DNA of 64,000 bases, taken from assembly GCF_028389875.1 (NCBI RefSeq), contig NC_084670.1, forward strand, positions 17,388,383 through 17,452,382. The letters run 5' to 3'. The notes beneath the pieces are model-generated. The model was not told the DNA's origin. It was given only the letters and a program-made list of their open reading frames with translations, and searched no databases. The stretch comes from Rhea pennata (Eukaryota > Chordata > Aves > Rheiformes > Rheidae). Of this stretch, positions 12,701 to 23,993 are shown piece after piece; the first letter of the stretch is position 1; every line of letters starts with the position of its first letter. The position numbers and the translations under genes were made by a program.

Positions 12701-13579
12701 CTCTAGAAGAGAATATACCCAGCGTTTCATATTGAAAGGTATGTTATTTAAGAGGTGCAAGCATGTTTAGCTCCAGCATATTTGGCACATTCAAGGGCCA
12801 ACTTCCTTAGGATTTTTTTAAAGTGATTAAGACCTTTTTTGGTAAGATAAAAGTTCTGCAGCATTTTGAGCATATAACTGTTCAGAGGGAAGAAGCTGAT
12901 GGAATGTCTTGCTCTCATCTTGTGAAAAGTCTTCTTTTACAATTGTTATGTTCAGCATCATACTTTCAAGATGAACTTAGATATTCAAGGAATAATCTCC
13001 TGCAGCTGATGTATAATTTTGACCAGGCACCTGAAATTCTACAGCACTTGCAGAATGCTGGTGGCAAAAAATTCCTGGTGTTCTGTATCTGCAGAAACTA
13101 TTCTGGTCTCTAACGTTTTCAAAACTCACTCCTAAACAAAATTTAAAGCTCCGTAATTGGCCTGCCACCAAGGAATGACCACGAAATTCCCTTAACCTTT
13201 TTAGAGCTCTTCACCAAGAGAAGCGCTCACATGAGAAACAGCAAACTGCTCTTCAAAGGCAGTATCCTGCCTATGACAACAGACGTAGATAATGCACTTC
13301 ATGATGGAACTGCTTGATACAGAGAAAAACATGTTGTAACTGCCTCCACGGTGAAAGAGGTTTAAAAATGCAGCCTGCCAACTCCACAAAAACCAGAGCT
13401 GCTATTTCAGTTAAAGGCCAGTGGATTGTATTTTTCATGTCAGTTTTCACTAACCTCAAACATCACTGTTATGACAGACTGTCATCCAGGCAGCCCCGCA
13501 CTGCGTTGCCGTTCAAGCACACGGGAAGAAAGCAAACATGGAGGAAACTTAACAGTCCAGTTAGCAAGCAAGGCGTATG
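6791..13579. other. Intergenic DNA, no gene seen
   Basis: AT-rich unique-looking DNA. The longest open frame (7993-8523, minus strand) encodes a low-complexity F/Y/L/I-rich peptide that simply reflects an A-rich plus strand around 8330-8520. It has no family features. The frame at 11245-11616 likewise has none. No tRNA, repeat family or CpG island was seen. Confidence 0.45.
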
Positions 13580-14270
13580 AGTGTGCATGGGAGTGAATTA
13601 CTTCTGGATAATGTTACTGATTAGTGAAACAAAACATTTAAAATAAGATAAACAAAAACTGCTTTCTGAGCCATTGGTGTTTTCCTGGCTGGCAATTTCT
13701 TTGTTCTGTTCCAAGATGCCAGCATCAATGGGTGCAGGGGTGTGCTGGACCAGACGTCAATCACAACATCTGACATAAACAAAAATAGCTAAAAAGACAT
13801 GCCAGCATCTTCTTTTTGTTTTCCCATTAGCTCCATTTTTCTTTTCATAGGCTGACAAAAAATTACTGCCTCCAAGTGAATTCGGTAATGTCACTATATA
13901 TCTAATATCTAGGAGACCTTTTGTTTTAGCTTTACTGGGCTTAACCACAAAAGACACTTGACATTGACAAAGAATCTGTCAAATATACAATGATCAGTGC
14001 ACTGAAATCTCTCGTGACAGAAGGGCACTATTACTTCCCCCCACCCCCAGCAGCAGCATCCCGCCTGAGCAAAATATGCTGGAGCACATGTAGCAGCTGA
14101 ACCATTACAGAACAGGCCATAAGCTGAGATGTGTCTTGTTTAAATTGTCATAGCATATTAGCATAATTAAAACCGCCAAAAGAGTAGAAAAGATAGATGG
14201 AAATGTTATATTACTTGTTTCTAGAGATTAACCTCAAGCCAGATCTGAAACACATAGACACATTTTGGAT
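13580..14270. promoter_or_regulatory. Possible noncoding regulatory block
   Basis: Non-repetitive sequence with ATTA/TAAT-type and forkhead-like (ATAAACAAAAAC near 13647) sites, and a run ATTAGCATAATTAAAACC near 14158. A C-rich patch (CCCCCCACCCCCAGCAGCAG) lies near 14036-14057. It resembles conserved noncoding elements by composition only, and many such stretches prove neutral. Confidence 0.2.
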
Positions 14271-17200
14271 TTCTTAGAGCTCTAATATGGGCAAAAACAA
14301 GCCTGAGAGTACATCTCTGGAAGTGTGAGACATGAAGTCATAGTTCCTGTATTTACACAATAAAGCAGAAATAGCGTTTCAGACAGACGTGCTGTTTTCT
14401 CTGTGATTACAGCTCCCATTGTGGCTGTACTCTGCAAAGCAGCTGTATCATCTCTCGGATACTTCCTTCTCATTCGCCTTTGCCTTTACGCCTGCAGAAG
14501 CTTGACAAGCCTTGGGCCTGCCAAAGCATGGGTGTCCCTCTGCCCCTCTCCATCTGTGAGCTCAGCTGATGCTTCAGATGCCCTGCCCCGAAGCAGTGAG
14601 CACCCTCCCAGAGGGGGCTGCACGGCGCCCAGTGCCATGGGGTGCACGACTGCGGTTCAGGTTCCCGGGGTGACTGCCCAGCCAGGAAGTCCTTCTACAG
14701 AGGCGTCATCCTCTGGGCACACCTGGGGTTGGGGAAGAGAAGCAAACGTATGCTGGAGCCAGGCACGAGCCTCTTGACTTACTTGGAGGACCTGGACAGT
14801 GAGATGGGAGGTAGCTCATCAGTGGTTCCTGCATCTGCTTGCAAAGGAAGAGGTTTGCACCATAGCTTCAGTTTAAAATCTGACCTTTTAAACATCAGGC
14901 TGCATGCATGCTTCTCTGTTGAGTTTACAGATAAAAATACAGAGCTTTTTAAAATTGACCCTCAAAATTAAGTTTGCTGTATCAGACAACATGTTTTGTT
15001 TCCCGTGCATTATTACCCATTACAAACATTACAAAGATTATTCAGGCCTGACTAGTTATGACCCCTGTTTCTACTTATGCCCTGAGTTATATCTGGTGGT
15101 AAAAAACTCATAAACATCTTTTTATGGATTTCTCCAGATGTCAAGACTGGAACCTGATTCACCCAGAAGCTCCGGACAAACACAGTTGGCTCCAGCAGTT
15201 CTGAAAGGAAGCAAAAGCAGTACAGGCTTTTCTCTAACTTAACTGGAACATTCAAGGAGAAGACGCGTGAACCAGGTAGGTGTCATGTGCATTCCTTCTA
15301 GTATAACCAAACTTTAAGGATCAGCTCTATTAGCTGATCTGCTTGAAGCAGAGAGATGTTAAATCTGGGCCCCAAATTTTGGATGTCCCCACCTTTTCTG
15401 TATTTCCCAAATTTAAATCTCAGTTAATGACTTCTCCATATACAGCTTCTCTTAAGTCTCTGGTCAAGGCCTGTAAATGTGCATAACTAGTCAAAAATAT
15501 GTTATCTACATTTAGTGTTGGCTTTTGGTATCCTCACCGCCAAGTTACCCCACAGACATGTCTCACCTTACATATGTATTTCAGTGTAGTGCCAAGAAAA
15601 GAATGGAAAATAACTATGAAGTAAAAGTAGATTCTAGTCTCATTAAAGGCAATGAAAACTATGCTTTTACTTCTACTTAGTCATAATAGCAGGAAAAAAT
15701 GGAGTGGAAACAAGCACAACAAAACACCTCTGCCAGCTATCTACAAGCTAACCAAGGCTTCTATTAATGAAGTGATCTGGCATTTTGAGAAAGACAAGTT
15801 CTTCCAGAAATGGAAAAAATATGCTGAGTTTTTCCTGCAAATCTGAAAACCTACTGAGAGAGTAAGAAAGTGTTTTTTCAAAAATGGGAGAGCAGTCAAA
15901 CCTTTAATGCTGTCTGTGTTGTTAAATGCCTACAGTTACCAGTGTAGTTCCCTGTTAATGAAATGTTTTTATATGTATATTTGGTAGATTATTAAATACT
16001 GAATCTTAAATATTTTACCTACTTACTTGCTGTATTTACAGGTTCATCTAAGTGATTATGAAATACTTGAGAAAGTTATTAATTTCAAATTGCAGTTACA
16101 GAGTAATTGCGAGGTCAAGTCTTCTAAAAGATGACTCAGTACCATAGACAATTGCATAGTATATTAAACAAAATAGTACCATTTGTAGTAAAGATAATAG
16201 TCCAGATCATGAGATAGCACCAGATTTTACATTAAAATCTCCAGATGCCTTTGGAACTTAATGCACCCAGCATTGGCTCAAGTCTGCTCTGTATGGCAGA
16301 AACTTGAGTGGTTCCAATTTTCTCCTCTCTGGGGCTTGTGTGAGGAAACTGGCTCTCCCAAGCAGGTACAGAGGACAGCCTGCGGTAGTTTGGCCGTGCC
16401 TTGGCAAGAATATTCCCTGCATTGCCAACTGCTCCAGTGGAGTGCCCAGTGGTATCATATGTGGACCATCCACTTCCCATCTCATCTGCCCCTTCCTTGC
16501 ATGCTTGCCTCCTCACAGATGAAACAGCCTCCCTGTTTTGCCCCATCCTGAATTGCTGAGGCACCAAAATTTAGGTTTGCCTACAATGCCAAAAAGCCCT
16601 GAGTTTCAACAGTCTTTCATGGCTGTCGGCTTTTGTGACAACCTTGGTGTATATTATTAAAGCAATATGAGTTGATTCATTGGAGAGAGTTGGTGGCTTT
16701 TGCCAAACTGAGGTGTCATCTACTTGCCCAGAAAGTTCCTGGAGTGAGGGTCTCTGCCACGGACAGGCAGCTCTCCAGTCGTTCCCAGGGTATGACTTTT
16801 GAGTTTGATATGTTGCCCTGAATGTTCCTAGTAAAACAGGATATTACATGAGTTCCCTGAGCCAGGCCCTAGTTCAAGTCGGTGGTGTTTGGATAGGGAT
16901 TAAATCCCTGCTCCTGCCAGCAGCAGGGTGTCAGTAGTCCTTGTAGAGCTGGGAGAGGAGCACACTGGCTGCTGGGTCCATGCCTGCTCTCCAGCAGGAG
17001 GATCTGTCGTGCAGGAGATTCACAGCACTTTGCAGGGCAGCCCAACATCCTATCGTGCCCAGAAGGACCACAGCTGTCCAGGAGCGGGCCACAGGTATCT
17101 ATGAACATGATACAGGATTTGCTCCATTGCATTCCTGGTGGAGAGCAGTTTGGAGTCAAACTGTCCTGGGAGAGGGTAGTGGGTAACAATGCAAGTACTC

Positions 17201-20200
17201 TGCCAAGCTGTTTTGCTTTTCACCTTTAGCACCATTGGGCCAGGGAGTAAAAAGCAGCTTCTGAAACAAAACAAGTGTCTTTTACATGACACTACAATGC
17301 AGAACAGCTTGTGGCTACTTGTCCTCCATGGAAATCTTTACAAAAATCATCAATCTGGGACTTTGTGAGTTGCTCTCTGGAGTCAAAAATTCAGTGGAAG
17401 TGCACAAAAGAGTGCAATGAGAGCATTTCAGCTCCTTCAGCTTTGTGCACAAAACCTCTCAGGGTTTCAGATAGCATTTTAGCATTTCTCGCAGTCTTCA
17501 AATGTTGTGTTGTGCAAGGATGTGCTTATACATAATTCTGTAATTGAAATGGCATGTTTACTGTTCTATTTCATGCTTGATTGTGTTTTTTAAACACCTT
17601 TACTCATGCTGTTAGAAGTGGGATTATAATTAAAATGTCCTGTTGAACACCTTGTTCAGTTCAATGAAGGCATAATAGAAGTATAAATACTTACTCTCAT
17701 TGACTGTATGATGTCAGCACAACCAAAGCCAGTAAATGTCACAAAACTGATCTGTCTTTTGCCAAAGCATCCAGCAAAAGGGAAGGGGAAACAGAAGCTG
17801 TGGCTGGGAGGAGAGGGGACCTATTTCTTTGTGGATAGGAAATATTGTGAGATACTGTTAACCTCATGGGTACAGTAAATCTGAAGAATGGCTAAAAAGG
17901 CCTTCTGATCTTTGGTAGAGTACCAGAAGGAGTTTGAAGTGAACAATACTACTCTTATATAAAGTCTCTTCTCTGACAATTTCAAAGTATTTTCCAAGCA
18001 TAAGTAAATTAAGCCTTAATAAGCAGATTTTTGTTGCAGTATTGCCTATGGTAAGCATGTGTTAACTAAGGCATGTAACAATTGACTGATTTAGCCAAAG
18101 TTACTGGCAAAAATGAAACTGGAATTTGTATTTTTACTTACAGTCCCTTGGCATAAAGACTAGGCAGTACTTCTTTTTACAGTTGCCATTAGGAAATGCT
18201 GAACTCAGTTGTAAAGTATGAAAGAATAACTTACATGCCTTATCACTGCTGTTTCCTTGAGATGTGTGCAGATATGCGGGCTTCGTGTCTTTATGGGGAG
18301 ACTGACTTACAAGACAAAGTCCAAATGTTTCTGAGTCAAAGGGCTTAAAATCCAACTCTACATCCAATCCCCATTGCACTGTGTGCAGGTGTAGTGTTTG
18401 TCCTAGGCAGATAAAGATGCTGACTGTAAACTTGTAACTAAGCCCTTGCCTGGAGTTTGAATCCAGTTTTATGGATTACAGCTTGTTGCTGGATCAAGAT
18501 TTGTCACTCTCCCTTCCCATGACAATATTATGAGAGAAGCACTGTTGTTCTCCAGTCCATGGTTAGGGCACTTTTGCATGACAAAACTGGTTTAGTTTTC
18601 TTCATGTTTTCTCTTGTACTCTAAGTTACCACCAATGATGAGATTCCCACCCATTCTGGCAGGAAATTGTTCAGTTTTAAGGGGCTGTAATTTACTTTAC
18701 AGCTTGAAATCCCAGGTAAGTAGAGGGGCTCCAAAGTTTAGTCGTATGTTTGACACTTACTTAGGCAATACACTTGTACGTCTTGGCTCAGTTTCCTCCT
18801 CTGCAAAACAGGGAGAACAATGTCTGTGCTCCTTGTATATTGATGTAATAGCAGCTTAAATACACTACATACCAGGCTCTACAGTACACTTAAACCATGA
18901 GATTTTAGGTTTGTGTCCTTTCACTGGCTAAAAGAGAGCGCTCAACACCAATCCCAAGATGTTTAATACCAAGATGATCCATGCCAGGGCAGGACTCACA
19001 AGTTGGTGGCTGCCTCCCTGGAGAAGTTAGCATGAACTCCATGAAGCAGGTGTGCAAGTGGACCCAACAAGAGTGCAAATCACGCTTGGAAAATGCCCAG
19101 TTTCAGATCCCTCAGCTTTCAGCTCGCTAGAAGTTGGGCACAGAGATGATTTGCAGGATTTGATCTTTAGAAAGAAAAGCAGTGACAAGGTGGCAAAGCA
19201 GGAGGTTTTCTCTCTTGGATGAGCAATAGCGAAGGGTACGCAGGGCAGCCCTGCCCAGTGCAGAGAAGAGTTTCACCATCAGGGGTATGGCCACTGAAAC
19301 GCACAAGGCTGTTTGTGTAGGGTGATCGCAACAAAACTTAGTGAATTTATTTGAATGTCTCATTATATGTACAGGTGCAGCTCTACACACCCACACACGC
19401 TGCATTTATTTTGGTGTGTGATCATATAAATACCTGCAGGTGCGACACTGCAGACGTGCCCATGCTGAGGCATGAATATGGAGTTCCACATCTGTATTTA
19501 CTGCCTTGTTCACACAATGAACCAGGGCAGTCAGGGAGTTCGCTTCCACCTCCCACATGTACTTTAAAACTAATTCCAAAGGAAATTCAGTACTATATTT
19601 AACAGGATGTCAGGGCGTAGAAACAAAATATATAAGGTATGGAATATGGAACTGTCATCATTATCCCACTGTATTGCACATGTACATACAAAATTAGGAA
19701 GAAATTAATTTCAGATAAAGTAAGGCCAGATCAGGTTAGTGCATGGTCTTAAAATCATAAAACTGGAATGTAACATGCCTTTGGGGGCATCTAAAACTTC
19801 AGCTGGCCTTTAGTACAGTGGCTAGCTTCTCTCTTATGGCACGCAGAGATGCTTCCTTGTCTATAGTACTGTCAAACAGTCCACAATACATGAGGGCAAA
19901 TCACGGCTGCTGCAGAAACCACACTTTTGAATTCACTGACTTGTGTGCATGTAAAAATCTCAAATCACAGCATTGCACTTATGCAGCTGGTTGCATTAAA
20001 TATTAATCTGATGATAACTACCTGGCTACAAATGTCCTCCTCCCAATGTCGAAAATGTAAAACAGCTACAGGATATAAACTGGGGATAATATTTTGCATG
20101 TAATGGCTGCCTGCAGAGACTCAAGGTTGTGAAAGTTTCTTGCTTTTTTAAGGCCTTTAGTGGTAACTTTTGTTTTCCAAAGAGAAAAATTAGCCTACCA

Positions 20201-21886
20201 AAGTTCCTTTGAACATTGCAGCAGCCTTTCATAGTGTTAGCTGTGAAAGCAGTGGTGTCACATTCCTAATAAGGGCATATGGGAACGTTTTTTAGGAGTC
20301 CTCACTGCTTTCTTTGTGGAAACCACCTCAGGATGCTCTGGGATTATTTGGCAAAAACTTCTTTTTGCTCCATAACTTCACAGGGCTTCTTTGTTATCTT
20401 CTGTTCAGTATATTCCATTGAAGGTCTAGGGAGAAGACATGACACTCAAGAGCGTTCAGTGAAATTGTGTTTACATCCCCATTACAACTAAGGACAGGGA
20501 AAGAGTTTTCCTATGACAGAAGGTGTGGAGCAATCGTAGTGCCCAAAATTCAATTCAGAGAAAATTTTAGATAATGCTTTCCCAGCAAAGGAAGGGGTGA
20601 GAATGTGATCACTGAAGCCTGCATATGAAGCAAAAGAAGAAGAAAGGACAAATTTCTGTTTATGACATGAATGCCAGCGCTTTGTCTGGAGAGCCAGGAC
20701 TGCTGTTTGTGACCCCGGATAACAAATGGGCTCAGAGCAGTGCAGGGGAAAAGGGGCCAGAAGGAGCTGGAGCAGCAGAAGAAACAGCTGCTGTGCTAAG
20801 GCATGCACACCTCCCTGGGGTGGCCTGGACACCCCCCGTGACACACTGATTTTGGAATCGCGGCGTGTTGCAGTTGTCAGAACCTTTTGCCTGAGACTCC
20901 CTACAAGGATCCGAGCTTCAGGCACCGAGAGTCTAGCTCACTGCGAAGTGCTCTGTTGGTGCTAAAGCCAGAGACACCCGAGCGCAGAGCGCGTCTACCA
21001 GCCCTACCACTGGGTAAGGGGGCGTGCGGAGAGCCCGTTCCTCGGTCACTGGTGCTAGCTGCCAGCCAGCGTTCAGCAGGACCCGAGGAACTCGCACAGG
21101 TCGCGTGGCCCAGAATGGCCCAGGACTGTTCTGTCCTCACTGGCTGCAGCTGTAAGCAGATGGTGGCCTCTGCTTTACTGACCCACCAGAAGCAGTTTTC
21201 CTTGACTCGAAGCCACCTGGAGGAGCAGGATCTCTTCTGAGGAATTCAGCCATGTATAAGAGACTGTTGCTGGGATTATACATTCAAGTGGCTCTGTTGT
21301 TTTTGCTGTGTTGCAGGTATCTTTCTCCCAGCCACAAGAGAAGAAAATGACAATTGGAATTTGTGGTAGATGACGAAAATGACTGCCTGATGGTGTGAAA
21401 CCTTAAAGAGGTCTTTCGAGATGAGCTCCTCAAGTGCTTTCTTATGCTAAAGATCACAGAAACAGCACTTGGGTAGAGACTGCAGAGAAACAGAGAAGGA
21501 TAAATTTTCCCAGAAGAGACTTTGTCTCATATATATATACATACAAAAGTTATATCTCAGCTTGCATCTTTAACTTGGAGAAAATCTTTTGTTCTTTGGT
21601 TACCAACCTGGTATTATTCACAGTGAGTCAAAATTATAAGCAACCAGCATAATGTAATTTCAGATACATACTCATGGATATATGAAATGTTTCTTACTTT
21701 CCCTCTCAGCTAACTCTGTGCTTGCATGCACGTTATGTATGTGTCATGTAGTTACATGTATGTATAGTGAGAGGATAGAGTAAAGTAGGAAGCAGAATGG
21801 TCCAAAACAGTGGCATTCTGCCTTCTCCATGAGCAGCACAGGCCCAGCCCTGCTGCCTGGCAAGCCCATCGGACTGGGGCTACGTT
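14271..21886. other. Intergenic DNA, no gene seen
   Basis: Mixed-composition unique DNA. GC-richer patches occur near 14520-14760, 16260-16560 and 20700-21240. They yield overlapping open frames on both strands without domains or a shared splice pattern. No CpG island of promoter quality, RNA gene or transposon was recognised. Confidence 0.45.
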
Positions 21887-21899
21887 GGGGGGGGGGGGG
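21887..21899 (+). repeat. Poly-G run of 13
   Basis: Thirteen consecutive G in otherwise mixed sequence. Such mononucleotide runs are length-variable and error-prone in sequencing. Confidence 0.9.
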
Positions 21900-22088
21900 C
21901 ACGTAGAAAGGAGCTATTTTCACCCAATATCATAATATCCTGCAATATTACTTTATTTTTTTTTAATTACAGTGTAGAGCAGCACTAGCCCCGCAAGGTT
22001 AACAAACCAGTTAAGGGTATGCAGATGACATTTCTGCATACCAAGCAACCAAACCAGGTGCTATTAACTCTTTTGAAGTTAGAAAAAC

Positions 22089-22320
22089 AAAAGGGGAAAA
22101 AGAGAAAAAGAAAGAAAAAAGAAAAAAGAAAAAAGAAAAAAGAAAAAAGAAGAAAAAAGAAAAAAAGAAAGAAAAAGGAAAAGGAAAAGGAAAGAAAAAG
22201 GGAAAAAAAGAAAGAAAAAGGAAAAGGAAAAGGAAAAAAGAAAAAGAAAAAGAAGAAAGAAAAAAGAAAGAAGAAAAAAGAAGAAAGAAAAAAGAAAAAA
22301 AGAAGAAAAAAAGGAAAAAG
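22089..22320 (+). repeat. 232-base pure purine (GA)-type tract
   Basis: Every base from just after the C at 22088 to the T at 22321 is A or G, with irregular A3-6/G1-4 units (AAAGA, AAGGAAAAGG and similar). It is a homopurine-homopyrimidine tract able in principle to form triplex (H-DNA). It ends 60 bases before a CpG island. Open frames across it are low-complexity and not genes. Confidence 0.95.
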
Positions 22321-22379
22321 TATCTTTTGCGCTGTACCGTAAAAAGCCAATAACCCGTTGTAAAGGAGGAGGAGTAAAA

Positions 22380-22625
22380 CAACACCTCCCGCGATGCCCG
22401 GCCGCTGCAGGCCCCTGCGGCGCGGGCGCAGCGGAGCCGCCCCCGCCCGCGCCCCGCGCCCCCGCCCGCGCCCCGCGCCCGCGCCCGCGCCCGCAGCGGC
22501 CCCGGCGCGGTTCGCCGCGGCGCCCGGCAGGTGGCGCCCTTGCTCGCCGAGTGACCGGCGGCGCGGGCGGGCCCGAGAAACACCTTTCCCCCCGCAGCCC
22601 TCCTCCTCCCCTCGCCTTTAATTTA
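22380..22625. promoter_or_regulatory. CpG island with C-run array
   Basis: GC content rises abruptly and CpG dinucleotides are dense. From about 22438 to 22494 the plus strand is a series of CCC/CCCC/CCCCC runs separated by G or GCG, so the minus strand has high G-quadruplex potential. A CCAAT box lies just upstream at 22347-22351 and a CTCF-type motif at 22524-22537. The island may be an orphan promoter of a noncoding transcript or a CpG-island-type enhancer. No exon is demonstrable. Confidence 0.6.
22524..22537 (+). promoter_or_regulatory. CTCF-type motif
   Basis: CCGGCAGGTGGCGC matches the common CTCF core CCASYAGRKGGCRS at 13 of 14 positions, the third base differing. It sits inside the CpG island. 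CTCF sites of this type often mark domain boundaries or loop anchors. Occupancy is unknown. Confidence 0.5.
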
Positions 22626-23225
22626 GGAAGTATCATAACTAAAGTGTTTTCAACTTATTATTATGCATGAGTAAAAATTCCATTAATGTGTAACATTTTC
22701 GCCTGTATTTCCCCCTTTTTTATAACATCATTTAAATTCCTCATTAATAATTTAAAAATGTTCTGGATTTTAATCACTTTTCTCATCACTAAAATATCTG
22801 ATGGAGAGATCTTTTCTGTTTCCTGAAGGTGAGATAGAGGGAAACCATCTGGGAGGAGAAAGGAAGAATGGGAAACTGCTGGGAGCTCAAAGGTAGGCGC
22901 TGCCCGGCCCAGTCTTGTTAGTCTGTTGAAGGGTAGTTAATTAATTAATCAAATATCACAAGTTTACCAAACTGGAGGTTTGAGTAGGTCACCATTAATA
23001 ATATTAAAAAAGAAAAAAAGGTTTTTGGCATGCAAGTTTAATTACGGCGGTATTTGTCTGATAGCATGTTACTGTAAATAAAAGAGATAAAAGCAGCCCT
23101 TCATCTGAGCAGCTCCGGCACTGTGAAATATGTGCCTAATTAAAACTATTGGTGTAAGAGGCTAATAAAGTGCATGTGCCTACTAGATGTCTCATTTTAA
23201 TGAATCCCGGCTAATTTGCTGCGAG
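22626..23225. promoter_or_regulatory. Strong candidate developmental enhancer between two CpG islands
   Basis: About 600 AT-rich, non-repetitive bases packed with homeodomain-type sites: TTATTATGCATGAG near 2265x, CATTAATGTG near 22682, TCATTAATAATTTAAA near 22741, GTTAATTAATTAATCAAA near 22937, CACCATTAATAATATT near 22990, GTTTAATTACGG near 23036, CCTAATTAAAAC near 23136 and CGGCTAATTTGC near 23209. GATA (AGAGATAAAAGC near 23082) and E-box-like sites also occur. The combination of site density and flanking CpG islands is the most enhancer-like composition in the intergenic part of the window. Conservation could not be tested. Confidence 0.45.
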
Positions 23226-23480
23226 TGATGGATTTCGGCGTTGGTAGTAGGGGCTGAGCGACGGCGGGATCCCCCGGGGGGGACCGCGGGGCGCAGGCCG
23301 GGGGCTGCCGCGGCTGCGCGGGCTCCTCCGGCTCCTCCTGCCTTCGCGCCTCCGCCGCTTCCCACCCTTCACCGGCCACCGGGCGAAGCGGTTCGGCGTC
23401 ACGCCGGCGCCGAGCCGAGCTCTGCCGCTCTGCCCCGAGCACCGGGCCGGCCCGGGGGGCTGCGCTCTCAAACCTGCTCA
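23226..23480. promoter_or_regulatory. CpG island
   Basis: Dense CpG and high GC from about 23226 to 23480, including ATCCCCCGGGGGGGACC near 23269. Open frames on both strands reflect GC-rich composition and lack domains. This is the partner of the island at 22380-22625 across the AT-rich block. Confidence 0.55.
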
Positions 23481-23969
23481 GGTTTGGCTGGTAAATCTGC
23501 AGAGAAGTTAAATGAGTGAAAATGTGTGCGTTGACTGCCCCTACAGCGAGAGCTAGTGAGCCCCGGGGTAGCTCTTTGGGGCAATGCTTACTCGTGGGGA
23601 GAAAGGCTATATTCTGAACGAACCTGAGTAATAAAGGGGCCGCTTAAGCAGTGAAAGAGCCCTCAGAGTAGCGCATATTGTTATTGCTTTTTTGCAACAG
23701 AGTAGAGAAAACATCCTAAGGACTAGATTTTCTTCTAGTAAGAAAATCTGTGTGTGTGTTTTCTGGAGAGGCTTTACGTGTGCTGTGATCTCGGACATAA
23801 CCTCAGGGGTTCCAGCACCTGTGCGAAGTTTTTTTGGTTTCAGCATGACTCCACTGACAGATGCCGGCGTAGAGGACTGCTCTGTTTTACAGGATGATGG
23901 GCCAAGGCCCTCTGCCAGGCGTAGAACTGAGGCACACTGAACTAGGGTGCCCGACTGAACAAGAGCTCA

Positions 23970-23993
23970 AGAGCTAAGCTAAGCTAAGCTAAG
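23970..23993 (+). repeat. Short pentanucleotide repeat (GCTAA)4
   Basis: Four direct copies of GCTAA (AGCTAAGCTAAGCTAAGCTAAG). It is too short to say more, but likely polymorphic. Confidence 0.8.

Noticed and set aside
20488-21240. Overlapping 70-145 residue frames on both strands in a GC-richer patch
   Set aside because: Frames overlap on both strands, lack domains and do not connect by plausible splice sites.
22011-22583. Long minus-strand frames (121-190 residues) over 22.0-22.6 kb
   Set aside because: They are translations of the purine tract (F/S repeats) and the CpG island (R/A/G/P-rich). Several frames are open at once, a sign of composition rather than coding.
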